A DNA stretch of 64,000 nucleotides from Adhaeribacter rhizoryzae (GTDB lineage Bacteria > Bacteroidota > Bacteroidia > Cytophagales > Hymenobacteraceae), in NCBI RefSeq assembly GCF_008629685.1, contig NZ_VWSF01000020.1, positions 1 through 64,000 of the forward strand. The letters are read 5' to 3'. Below the pieces are notes generated by a model. That model saw only the letters and a list, made by a program, of their open reading frames with translations. It did not search any database and had not been told where the DNA came from. Made by a program: the position numbers and the translations under genes. How positions within the stretch are numbered: position 1 is the first letter of the stretch; each line of letters begins with the position of its first letter. Shown here in pieces: positions 8,726 through 17,035 of the stretch.

Positions 8726-9052
8726 TTAGGCTACTGGGGGACCGCGTAAATCGGTATTGTTCGGGAAAGTAAATTTCCAGATGTAGGAATGGTTGGCCGA
8801 ATAGGTATCAGTAATGGTAATAATTGGAGCCGCTATTTTTGTGGCCCATTCAGGAGAATAAGGCGAATTGAAAAGATTATCGGTATGACAGTGGGTGTGC
8901 TTTTTATCCAGTTTAAAGCCATTGTCCATTTTCTCGTGCACATCCTCGGTATGTTCGTGGGCATGCAACGCCAGAACGGCTGCGTCCGGAGTTAATATCC
9001 GCATAAACAGCAGTAACAGAAAAATGGTGATATAATTTTTAAACCGGTACAC
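8726..9052 (-). CDS. His-rich small membrane-anchored protein, LRGPP tail (paralogue 2)
   Basis: A 108-residue paralogue of the protein at 3870-4205. N-terminal hydrophobic segment (about 9-22), then ALHAHEHTEDVHEK, GFKLDKKHTHCHTDNL, DTYSANHSY and the end LRGPPVA. The HTHCH cluster and further His residues suggest metal binding outside the cytoplasm. It is the first gene of the metal-uptake operon, 188 bases before the receptor ATG. The two paralogues therefore bracket the receptor and lipoprotein genes. Divergence outside the shared blocks shows an old duplication. Function is inferred from context only. Confidence 0.65.
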   Translation of the reverse strand: MYRFKNYITIFLLLLFMRILTPDAAVLALHAHEHTEDVHEKMDNGFKLDKKHTHCHTDNLFNSPYSPEWATKIAAPIITITDTYSANHSYIWKFTFPNNTDLRGPPVA

Positions 9053-9086
9053 TTAATTCCAAAGCACAGGTGTTCTAAACCTAGGA

Positions 9087-9094
9087 CAAAGATA
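9087..9094 (-). promoter_or_regulatory. Candidate -7 promoter element for the metal-uptake operon
   Basis: On the minus strand this reads TATCTTTG, a match to the Bacteroidota TAnnTTTG element, about 35 bases before the ATG at 9052. No clear TTG -33 box is at the expected distance, which would fit a regulator-dependent promoter. No obvious Fur/Zur palindrome was seen. Confidence 0.35.
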
Positions 9095-9208
9095 AGATTG
9101 TTTTTTTGTAACCCATTACTTACTGGCAATTTAATAGTATTGGTTTATAAGTAGTTTTAAGTAACATATAAAAATACCAATATCCTTGGCTTAAGGCCTG
9201 GTTTTACC

Positions 9209-9535
9209 TTAGCTCTCTTTCAATATATTTTTTATTTGAAGAACAAGTGATGCTTGATGGATTAAATCCATTAATCCAGCGAGTTCTTCTAAGCTAAAAG
9301 CCAGCATGAGGTGATGAACAGAAGGGGAAAGAAATATATTTCGTTCATTTGCTGGCAGTCCTGACTGCTTTTCCTGTTCATATAATGGAGGTATATACAC
9401 TTGTAGCACCTCCAGTTCGGACTCGGATAATCCTAAAACAAAATTGCCAAAACTGAGCTGAATGCGGGCAGAACAAGCACATTGGGTTATCTCCCCGAAT
9501 TTATTTTGATATAAGCGTTTAACCTGACACATCAT
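9209..9535 (-). CDS. Small cysteine-containing protein (possible DUF6686 family)
   Basis: A 108-residue cytoplasmic protein opening MMCQVKRLYQNKFGEITQCACSARIQLSFGN-like: a Cys, then a CxC pair, then an FGN motif. This resembles a small Bacteroidota family that I believe is DUF6686, found near iron and heme genes; the name is from memory. The remainder is helical and Leu-rich. It is last in the siderophore/heme operon, 119 bases after the PepSY gene. The cysteines could bind iron or a metal, but no function is known to me. Confidence 0.55.
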   Translation of the reverse strand: MMCQVKRLYQNKFGEITQCACSARIQLSFGNFVLGLSESELEVLQVYIPPLYEQEKQSGLPANERNIFLSPSVHHLMLAFSLEELAGLMDLIHQASLVLQIKNILKES

Positions 9536-9654
9536 TATTTTCCTCTAATTTAGGCGCATTTGAACCTGATGGAGCTGATTATTTAGTAAGACTGCCTTAC
9601 TGCTCTTGACTGAAAGTGAAATGATAAGCAAATAATATTTGTTAACGAAAGCTT

Positions 9655-10890
9655 TTAAACTGTGGCGACGTTGGGATTTCTTGCTTTAATATTCTCAGAA
9701 CTTTTAAGTGGATTAACTTTTTTCTTGGGCTTCTTCTTTTTATTCCACCACACCAAAAACCCGGTAATGGGTAAGCTGGCACAAATTAAGCTAATGCAGA
9801 AAGCCAGAATTTTGCCCGGTAATCCCCATACGGCCCCAATGTGGATGTCGTAGTTAAGCATGGATAATTGGTCGGCAAAGCCCGCTTCTGCATAACGGTC
9901 GCCTTGCACACGGAAAAGCTCCAGCGTGTACTGGTCGTAGTAATATTCGTTCCGGTTGTACCAGGAGCCGTGAGCCTGGTAGGCAATAATTTCAATGGCA
10001 TCTTCCTTGTCTTCCAGAATCGGGGTCATGTACATGCCCTGCACGTTTGGTTCTACCGCTAAGGTTTTATACCACGCCTGGTCGAGCACCGAAACTGTAT
10101 TGTTGGCCAGTAAGCCAGTTTTGGTAACATCGGAATGCGGATGGTGGTGCCCTGGCTTCTCCTGTCCGCCGGAAGTTACGTAGTACAGGCCATCTTCAAA
10201 CCACTTAAAGCTCCAAACCAATCCGGTTACGCCCAGCACAAAAGCCAGTAGCAGGCTGTAAAAACCAACTACATTGTGCAAATCGTAGTTTACCCGTTTA
10301 AAGCTACCATTCCACCTGATTTTTAAACTCTTATCAATATTGGATTTATTCCAACGCTTTGGCCACCACATCACCAGGCCGGTAATCAGCAACACAAGGA
10401 AAATAAGCGTACAAATCCCTACAATTGGACGGCCAATCTCGCAGGGCAGCCAAAGGGCACGGTGCCCATCAATAATGAACCGGAAAAAGTCGAATTCCCC
10501 TTTGCCTATGGATTGTTGTTTCTGCAAAAATTCGCCGGTATAAGGATTTAGGAAAATAGCCGTAAAACTACGTTCCCCATTTTCAAAGCTGCTGAACCCA
10601 ACGGCGGCGGCGCCCTCCCGGTTGCTATAGGTAAGGCCGGTGGGTTTGCTGCCGGGCATGTAAGCCATAGCGGTATCGAGCAACTGACTGGGCGGCACAA
10701 AACTTTTTTCCTGCACCTCTACAAACCGCCAGGGCTCTAAGGCATCTTTAATTTCTTGCTGAAAAGCGTAAAAACAACCCGTAATGCTCACAATAAACAC
10801 CACAATACCTGAAATCAAGCCCAGCCAGAGGTGGAGCCAATCATTTAAGCGTCTGAATACACCCGGGTTGTTCGTTTTTTTGCTTATCAT
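9655..10890 (-). CDS. PepSY-associated TM helix protein (iron-regulated membrane protein, PiuB-like)
   Basis: A 411-residue inner-membrane protein with the usual four-helix PepSY_TM plan: helix 1 at about 18-45 (WLGLISGIVVFIVSITGCFYAF), a large periplasmic domain, paired helices at about 150-175 and 205-230, a second periplasmic stretch with HHHPHSD, and a last helix near 365-390. Conserved His residues in the first helices (NDWLHLWLG, YDLHNVVGFY, NYDIHIGAVWG) can bind heme. Family members act with TonB receptors in reducing or processing ferric siderophores. The start fits, and the gene follows the DUF4374 lipoprotein after a hairpin. Basic C-terminal tail. Confidence 0.85.
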   Translation of the reverse strand: MISKKTNNPGVFRRLNDWLHLWLGLISGIVVFIVSITGCFYAFQQEIKDALEPWRFVEVQEKSFVPPSQLLDTAMAYMPGSKPTGLTYSNREGAAAVGFSSFENGERSFTAIFLNPYTGEFLQKQQSIGKGEFDFFRFIIDGHRALWLPCEIGRPIVGICTLIFLVLLITGLVMWWPKRWNKSNIDKSLKIRWNGSFKRVNYDLHNVVGFYSLLLAFVLGVTGLVWSFKWFEDGLYYVTSGGQEKPGHHHPHSDVTKTGLLANNTVSVLDQAWYKTLAVEPNVQGMYMTPILEDKEDAIEIIAYQAHGSWYNRNEYYYDQYTLELFRVQGDRYAEAGFADQLSMLNYDIHIGAVWGLPGKILAFCISLICASLPITGFLVWWNKKKKPKKKVNPLKSSENIKARNPNVATV

Positions 10891-10920
10891 GTTGCACTAC
10901 AATTAGAAAAAGTAAAAGAA

Positions 10921-10956
10921 AATACCAGCCTTAATGATGGATATTAAAGCTGGTAT
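10921..10956 (-). terminator. Intra-operon hairpin between DUF4374 and PepSY genes
   Basis: AATACCAGC and GCTGGTAT pair around a short AT stretch, giving an imperfect stem in the gap between the two genes. It lacks a long T run, so it may attenuate rather than end the transcript, or protect an mRNA end. Confidence 0.4.
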
Positions 10957-10968
10957 AATTCGTTAATC

Positions 10969-12189
10969 TTAAAGCTTGGAGAATCCGGCTACAAAGTTGG
11001 CCTGTACTTCAGCGCCTTTGGTAGCCGTGTGGTTTTGCGTATCTATTTTGTACACATAAATGCCGTTTCCTTCCGGAATGGCCATATACACGGCATTGCC
11101 ATCCTGCAAGGCGGCCAAACGGCGACCGTTACCAGCATGTTGGGGCAAACCATTAATATAGGTTACGATTTTGGCGTTCAGGTCAACAATGGCGGTTTTC
11201 AGCGGGCCATCCGACCATCTGGCTTGGTTCGCGTTTGCTTCCGCGTTGATTTCGGCTAAGGCTTTCCCGTTGCCCAAATACTTTAAGTGTGAAATATTTT
11301 TACCGCCGGTAACGGCTTCCACATCAAAGAAGTAATTCTGGTCGAAGGTGGTTTGGCCGCTGGCAATGCGCAGAATACCGCCTTTTTTGGTGGTTTGGCT
11401 GTAGCCGTTGGCCGGGTTCGAGTTAGATAAGGCGTAAATATTGCCTTGCTCGTCTTTTATCAGACCAGTTTTGGTGTTAAAACCGCCCGCTGGTCCGGTG
11501 CGCGTATCGGAAATAACTTTCTGGAACTCCAAGGCCGGATAAGAATAAACCGCTACCTGCGCTTCGTTAGTATGCGGCGTGGCAAAAGTGGTTGGGTCGC
11601 TAATGTAATAGCTCAGGAAAAGCTGGTTACCGCTAATGCGCATACCGGAATAAGACGGTGCCGAAAGATTGGTCAGGTTAGAAACCGGGTGCTGCTTGGT
11701 GCTGGTAACCGTTACGGTATTGGCATTGATGGTGTGAAATTTTACCATGTTAGAGTTTGAACTCATTTCCACGGCTACCAGTGTATTGGCATCAGCCTGT
11801 ATAATATCAGAGAGGCTGTTGGCAAACGAAATATTGCCTAACTGTTGCAGTTCGCCGGTTGCCGTTTTGGTAATGCCTACTACATTCACATCATCCAGGC
11901 CGCCAATGCTGTAAATGGTATTACCTATTTGGGTAAAATCGAAATAACCAGGTTGCTCAATGCCTTTCCCCTGCGCCGATAGGGAACCCGTCATAACATC
12001 GGCAAACGGTACGGTGTAATACGTAAAAGTATTATTGCTACCCTGAATAGCCAGTGACATTACAAACTGGTCGCCCTGCGTACCGGCATTTTTAGTATCA
12101 TCATCTTCGCTGCAAGAGGTAAAGGTAAGCGCGGCCCCGAGGCTCAGCATCGGCAAAGCCAGCTTTTTTACTTGTGTAATAGAGAACAT
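10969..12189 (-). CDS. DUF4374 family lipoprotein
   Basis: A 406-residue lipoprotein (lipobox in LTFTSC, followed by SEDDD) with a beta-propeller-like body, matching the DUF4374 family of Bacteroidota. Typical features are repeated strand motifs such as GNTIYSIGG, GNQLFLSYYI and QGNIYALSN, and a C-terminal end GNGIYVYKID. The gene lies 36 bases after a TonB receptor and before a PepSY membrane protein, the arrangement in which DUF4374 usually occurs. I infer a surface lipoprotein that helps capture or release iron-siderophore or heme. No metal ligand cluster is visible. Confidence 0.8.
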   Translation of the reverse strand: MFSITQVKKLALPMLSLGAALTFTSCSEDDDTKNAGTQGDQFVMSLAIQGSNNTFTYYTVPFADVMTGSLSAQGKGIEQPGYFDFTQIGNTIYSIGGLDDVNVVGITKTATGELQQLGNISFANSLSDIIQADANTLVAVEMSSNSNMVKFHTINANTVTVTSTKQHPVSNLTNLSAPSYSGMRISGNQLFLSYYISDPTTFATPHTNEAQVAVYSYPALEFQKVISDTRTGPAGGFNTKTGLIKDEQGNIYALSNSNPANGYSQTTKKGGILRIASGQTTFDQNYFFDVEAVTGGKNISHLKYLGNGKALAEINAEANANQARWSDGPLKTAIVDLNAKIVTYINGLPQHAGNGRRLAALQDGNAVYMAIPEGNGIYVYKIDTQNHTATKGAEVQANFVAGFSKL

Positions 12190-12225
12190 ATATTTTAATT
12201 AATGGTAGTTAAAGGTTAGTTAAGG

Positions 12226-14631
12226 TTAAAGAACGTATCGTAATTTTAAGTAAAAGGCCCGGCCCGGTTTCTGGAGGTAATACTTATCGTAGAGGAGGGC
12301 ATCGGTTAAATTGCGGCATTCGGCCGTAATATTATATTTCCCCTGCTTCAGGCTATAGGAAAGCTCCAGGTTATGGGAATATTGCCTGGGAATTACTTTT
12401 TTGAAGTCTCTGGAGCCCAACTCGGCCCAGCTCAGGAAATACTGCTCCACAAAATTAAAGTAGTAATTAATGCCCCATACTGATTTTTCGGTAAGCACGT
12501 TTTTGAAAGTCAGGCCGGCATTAGCGTTGCCGAACAAGTAGGGAATATTGGGAACCCGGAAATCTTTCTGGAAATTCTTTTGGTAGCCCGTATTGGTGTA
12601 AGACTCATTAAAAACAAAATCAGCCTGGTCAGTAATATCCTGAAAAGTCATGCTGCCGCCCATGTTAAAAGTTTCGCGCCAGCGGTAGCGTAGGCCACCT
12701 TCTATCCCCACCGTACGAGTTTTGCTAAGGTTATCGTAATAGGTTTCCGGGCTGGCTACTTTTACTACCTGGTAGATTAGGTCGTTTGCGGCGCGGTATA
12801 TAAAGCTGCTTTCTAGGTTAAACTGGTGATCCGGGCCTAGATTGAAGCCGTAAGCGGCCCCGGCGTTAACGTTATTGCTTTGCTCTGGACCTAAATCAGG
12901 GTTAGGGGTGGTGAACAAGCCATCGCCGAATATTTCAGTGGCCCAGGGCATCCGGTAAGTGTGTTCATAGGAAGCCTTTAGCTGTAGTTTTGGCAGCAAA
13001 AAATAGGTAGAGGCAATCCCGTAGCCAATGTTTTCCTTCTGAGACTCGAAAGCATCTATGCGTTGGTTATCTTGCGCAAAATCATACTGCTTGCTGGTTT
13101 TGGCGTTTAAGTAGTAAAACTTGCCGAAAACGGTGGTGCTCCATTTTTCAGTAGGGTCGAACTTAAACGCAAGTCCCGCCAATTGTTTGGTTAGCGATTT
13201 CGGAAATTTATTCTCAATCCGGTCCGGGTTTTCGGTATCAAAACTTTCGCGGGCGAAATAAGATAAGGCATAATTGAAAGCTAACGATACTTTAGGGCCA
13301 AATGCGTAACTGGTATTAAACTGACTATTAAAGTCGTTGTCGGTTAGGGTAGTAAAGGTGCGGTTTAATTCCCCATCGGTAGAGCCGGGCGTATAAGTGG
13401 CTTCACCTAACCAGTTATACTGCACGCCGCGCAGGGTATCAATTACCTCGCTTTTGGTCCTATTAAAAGCGCTGGAAAAACTAACATTTAATCCTTTAAG
13501 AAAAAGATTTTCTTTGCTGTATTTTAAGGTAGGTACGATGGATTGGCTGTTGCGGGTGATGCCGCCATAAACGCTGCTCATGGTAGCACCTGTTTGCACC
13601 TGTTTGTCGTTGCCGGTGGCAATAATTCCAAACAAGAAGTTATCCGCAAACTTCTGGTCCACCCAACCTGTTTCTAACTTCAAGGTGCCGGAGCGGTAGC
13701 GGTCGTGGAAGCGTTTTACCTCCGCCGAATCTATCACGTTGTTGCCTTTTTTAATGGGTACCCAAACCTTGTAGTTGTTGTCGGAATAATTATAGTTGGC
13801 AGTTCCCCGGAGAGTAAAACCGCTGGTGGGGTTGGTATAAGCCCCGTTTATAGAAAGACGATGGGTATTGAAAGAGCCAACCGAATACGAAGCATCCAGG
13901 AAGTTATTCTTTTTATTGGTAATAATATTAACGGCTCCGCCCAGGGCATCGGTGCCTAACCAAACCGGCACCACGCCTTTGTAAACCTCCAGCCGGTCTA
14001 TGGTGTTAACCGGAATATCGCTCAGGCTCAAAGAAGAAGAGAAATTATCCATTGGAATGCCATCCAGGAAGAACTTTACCTGGTCACCGGAAAAACCATT
14101 TAGGGTAAAACTTAAGTTAGAACCCAGGCCGCCTTCCTCCAATACCTTCACCCCGGAAACCCGGTTCAATACCTCTTTGGCGTCCGAAGAGCTGTTTTGT
14201 AATTCCTTTACCGAGATAGCCGTCACGGCATAGGGCTGTTCGTTGATTTCCTTGGTAGCTGTTTTGCCCACAATCTCAACGCTATTCATTACGAAAGCCT
14301 TGTTTATAAGCCTGAGGTTTAGCTCCAGGTTTTGGGATTCTCCTAGTTGTATGGGCTGCTCCTGCGTTTCAAATCCGATGTAGCTGAGGGTTAAGACGTA
14401 ATTGCCGGCTGAAATTCCTGAAATTCTGAACTGGCCTTTTTCATCCGTTGTAGTGCCTATATTCGCATCTTTCAACGCTACGCTAACCCCAATCAGAACC
14501 TCGCCGGTAGCGGAACTTACTTTACCGAAAACGGTGGCTTTGTCTTGGCCTTGAGCCCAGCCAGTCTTAGGTAAGCTAATGAACGTCAGAATTAGTAACA
14601 GGGCCTTGATGAAATTGGTATGTTGAGTCAA
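12226..14631 (-). CDS. TonB-dependent siderophore/heme receptor
   Basis: An 801-residue outer-membrane receptor. Signal peptide to about residue 26 (ends GWAQG), carboxypeptidase-like regulatory domain at about 32-110 (ATVFGKVSSATGEVLIGVSV), plug at about 125-240 (VLNRVSGVKVLEEGGLGSN, LDGIPMDN, IDRLEVYKGVVP), then a barrel ending YLKLRYVL. Together with the downstream DUF4374 and PepSY proteins this is a ferric-siderophore or heme import operon; the precise ligand is not readable. It is first in the operon and has its own well-formed promoter at 14666-14695. Confidence 0.85.
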   Translation of the reverse strand: MTQHTNFIKALLLILTFISLPKTGWAQGQDKATVFGKVSSATGEVLIGVSVALKDANIGTTTDEKGQFRISGISAGNYVLTLSYIGFETQEQPIQLGESQNLELNLRLINKAFVMNSVEIVGKTATKEINEQPYAVTAISVKELQNSSSDAKEVLNRVSGVKVLEEGGLGSNLSFTLNGFSGDQVKFFLDGIPMDNFSSSLSLSDIPVNTIDRLEVYKGVVPVWLGTDALGGAVNIITNKKNNFLDASYSVGSFNTHRLSINGAYTNPTSGFTLRGTANYNYSDNNYKVWVPIKKGNNVIDSAEVKRFHDRYRSGTLKLETGWVDQKFADNFLFGIIATGNDKQVQTGATMSSVYGGITRNSQSIVPTLKYSKENLFLKGLNVSFSSAFNRTKSEVIDTLRGVQYNWLGEATYTPGSTDGELNRTFTTLTDNDFNSQFNTSYAFGPKVSLAFNYALSYFARESFDTENPDRIENKFPKSLTKQLAGLAFKFDPTEKWSTTVFGKFYYLNAKTSKQYDFAQDNQRIDAFESQKENIGYGIASTYFLLPKLQLKASYEHTYRMPWATEIFGDGLFTTPNPDLGPEQSNNVNAGAAYGFNLGPDHQFNLESSFIYRAANDLIYQVVKVASPETYYDNLSKTRTVGIEGGLRYRWRETFNMGGSMTFQDITDQADFVFNESYTNTGYQKNFQKDFRVPNIPYLFGNANAGLTFKNVLTEKSVWGINYYFNFVEQYFLSWAELGSRDFKKVIPRQYSHNLELSYSLKQGKYNITAECRNLTDALLYDKYYLQKPGRAFYLKLRYVL

Positions 14632-14665
14632 AGCTTCTTTTATTTAGAATAATTTTAAATTATTG

Positions 14666-14695
14666 CAAATGTAGGAGGTAAATGGAAAAGAGCAA
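14666..14695 (-). promoter_or_regulatory. Bacteroidota-type promoter of the siderophore-receptor operon
   Basis: On the minus strand, TTG (14695-14693) is followed by 19 bases and TACATTTG (14673-14666). This is a full match to the TTG-N19-TAnnTTTG consensus of the Bacteroidota housekeeping sigma factor, about 35 bases before the start codon. Confidence 0.6.
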
Positions 14696-15245
14696 ATTTT
14701 ATTTAGATTAATTATAAATAAGAAAGCCTAAAGAATTTTGATGATGAAGTCTGATATTTATATACTGACTTGATTATTACTACAAATTTTATATAACTTA
14801 TACCTGCATTACAAATAGGCCCCTATTCTGTGCTTTCTAAGCTAATTACTACTCTCATTGAACAGCTCGCTTGTTGCAAAATTCTGAAGTAAGCAGAACT
14901 AGCAAGTAAAAAATTACCGATTTTGCTAAGGATAAACTACTGGAAGGCTTTAGTTACAGGATAATAATGAAGCAAAAAGGTCTGGATAGGCTAGACCTCT
15001 TTGCAAACAATCAAACAATTAAATTTTCAATCCTTGGAGTACCGGAGAGCCCCAAGTTTAATCCTGTATTAAAAGAAAGGTAAAATCAGGGAAAAAGAGC
15101 TGGGAAATTTCTCCCGAATACACCCCTTTTTACTAGCATCTTGGTAGCGGGCCGTTGTTTACTATCCGGCATGTTGATTTGTAATTAACTCTACAAGCAC
15201 ATTTATGGTGTTATACATTTGGTGTAAAACTATTTCAGGAGTTTA
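14696..15245. other. Intergenic region with one hairpin
   Basis: About 550 bases between the receptor promoter and the truncated nuclease. The only structure seen is a hairpin at 14972-15004. No homology to the missing N-terminal YhcG domain was found in any frame by eye. Confidence 0.4.
14972..15004. terminator. Hairpin, possible terminator
   Basis: GCAAAAAGGTCT and AGACCTCTTTGC form a 12-base stem with one mismatch and a 9-base loop. It is not at the end of a visible gene, so it may be a relic of the GGTCT-type hairpin family. Confidence 0.4.
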
Positions 15246-15263
15246 CCTTTTCCGGACGAACAC

Positions 15264-15288
15264 ATTTTGACGACACTGTCGTCAAAAT
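15264..15288. promoter_or_regulatory. Perfect 11-bp palindrome over the nuclease start codon
   Basis: ATTTTGACGAC, three bases, then GTCGTCAAAAT: an exact inverted repeat that contains the proposed TTG start. It could be an operator, an mRNA hairpin hiding the start, or a chance product of coding sequence. Confidence 0.45.
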
Positions 15289-16016
15289 TATCCTGGTCGC
15301 ACCTGGTGGAAATCATTAAACTCAAAGATGCCCTGAAGAGAGAATTCTACCTCACCATGTACGCCAACAAAGGTTGGAGTGTGCGCGAATTGGGCAGACG
15401 GATAAACAGCCTGCTTTTCGAACAGACCGCCATTAGCAAAAAGCCAGCGGATACCATTTACCACGACTTAAAGCATCTGCGGGAAGCGAGAGTGATGAGT
15501 GTAGATTTATTTCTCAAAGACCCCTATATGCTCGACTTCCTGGGACTGGAAAATACTTTTGCCGAGAAAGATTTAGAGACGGCTATACTGGTGAAACTGC
15601 AGCATTTTATCTTAGAGTTCGGCAGCGATTTTGCCGTCCTGGCCCGGCAAAAAAGAATTACTATCGACCAAGAAGATTATTACATGGACCTGCTGTTTTA
15701 TCACCGCAAATTGAAGCGGTTAGTAGCCATTGAATTAAAGTTGGGAAAATTCAAACCGGAATACAAAAGCCAGTTAGAGCTTTATCTGCGCTGGTTAAAC
15801 AAATACGAACGGCAGGAGGGAGAGAACCCACCATTAGGATTGCTTTTATGTGCCGAAAAAAGCGACGAAATGATTGAGCTCTTGAAATTAGATAAGTCCG
15901 GTATTCACGTAGCCACTTATTTAACGGAACTGCCGCCCCTGGATTGGCTCCGGGCCAAGTTGCACAAATCCATAGAAGAAGCTCAAAACCGGTTAAACCC
16001 TCCAGCTGAAGAATAA
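15267..16016 (+). pseudogene. YhcG/DUF1016-family PDDEXK nuclease, lacking its N-terminal domain
   Basis: The 249 residues match the C-terminal PD-(D/E)XK domain of YhcG/DUF1016 proteins: LSWSHL, LKREFYLTMYANKGWSVREL, KDPYMLDFLGLENTFAEKDLETA, RQKRITID, YYMDLLFYHRKLKRLVAIELKLGKFK (nuclease core with D and E-x-K) and YLTELPP. The usual N-terminal helical domain of roughly 130-150 residues is absent. Homology goes a little upstream of the TTG start (FPDEHILTTLSSKLS is in frame from about 15246) and then meets a TAA at 15225-15227. So this is either a 5'-truncated relic or a stand-alone nuclease domain beginning at TTG. Full-length relatives act in DNA repair or as parts of restriction/defence loci. 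Confidence 0.7.
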
Positions 16017-16111
16017 GGTGGCAAAACCAAAGCAATCAATCAAATAGAGTAGAAGCAACAAATCGGACAGTTGCAGCACCAGGTTCTGGAACGAAAGAAA
16101 CAGCACTTAGG

Positions 16112-16265
16112 TTTGGGTAGTAGGAAAAAAAGGACCAGGTAGCAGTTTTATTTCTTCCCTACTGCCCTTATGTACTGGGTGCCGTTTTATACCAGAAGTG
16201 TTTTCGGGTTTGAACTAGCTGCTTAATTAACTTTATAAAAGGGAGAAAAGAACCTTTGCCGATTC
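16112..16265 (+). repeat. Dispersed direct repeat, copy B
   Basis: Partner of 1168-1330 in the same orientation, starting about 95 bases after the nuclease stop. Shared blocks: GGAAAAAAAGGACCAGGTAG, TTCCCTACTGCCC, AACTTTATAAAAGGGAGAAA, AGAACCTT. No coding potential seen. Confidence 0.6.
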
Positions 16266-16282
16266 CGGACATACATAGGATG

Positions 16283-16786
16283 TTAAACTAAGGGATTATT
16301 GAATATTGTTAATGGTTTCAACCACTTCATCAATGAATTCATGATACTTAGTTGGAACATTACTTTTTTTCTGTCTAACAACCAGAACTTTCTTTTTCCC
16401 TTGTGTTTGAACTCAAGGTAAAGTCCGCCCCAGTCACCCGCATCCGGTTGCCCAATCACTTTATCGGACTCTTTGCATAAATCACGGGGAAAGTTATGGA
16501 TTAAATCTTTTGCAATATTAAACTGCGACAGCCTTAATTTTACATAATTACCTTCGTAAAATTTAGAAAAAGAGGGATAAAGGTCTTTCGTGTCTTGCAA
16601 TAACTGATTTTGGTCCAGTTTATAATTCTCAACACAATTCTCTCCTCCGGCACACTCGCCATAAAAGTGTCCGAAAACTAAATAACCCTTGAAAGCTGCC
16701 TTAATATCATCTTTCTGGCAGCTTATAAACAATAGAGATATAAGGAATAAGAACAGCAATTGACTTCTTATAGTTGAAGCTTTCAT
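16283..16786 (-). CDS. Hypothetical lipoprotein with a C-terminal frameshift
   Basis: A 167-residue lipoprotein (LLFISC lipobox near residue 23, then QKDD). The body has paired Cys residues (ECAGGENC) and reads as a secreted domain I do not recognise. The last 20 or so residues change character: after LLDRKK the frame runs into a hydrophobic tail. Adding one base to the A7 run (T7 at 16364-16370 on the plus strand) gives DRKKSNVPTKYHEF, then IDEVVETINNIQ and a TAA at 16296-16298, a much more natural end. I conclude a one-base homopolymer deletion, real or a sequencing error. It is followed by, and partly faces, repeat copy B. Confidence 0.6.
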   Translation of the reverse strand: MKASTIRSQLLFLFLISLLFISCQKDDIKAAFKGYLVFGHFYGECAGGENCVENYKLDQNQLLQDTKDLYPSFSKFYEGNYVKLRLSQFNIAKDLIHNFPRDLCKESDKVIGQPDAGDWGGLYLEFKHKGKRKFWLLDRKKVMFQLSIMNSLMKWLKPLTIFNNPLV

Positions 16787-17035
16787 TATTCATATTTTAT
16801 TAAATGAGTTGCACAACTTCAAAAATATGCAAGACGGTAGCTGCCATATAAGTCCAGTTATGCTAAACAAAATCAGTATGGCTGTTTTCCTTCTATGTTC
16901 TAAAACCAAGGTGTTCTCTCCTATTAAACTGTTCTGTTTTCAGGCGTACCTACACGGTTAAGGGTTAAAGAGAGACCTGTAACTCCTAACCCTTTCTTTT
17001 GAATTGATTTCAAAAACAAAACAATTATTTACTTT

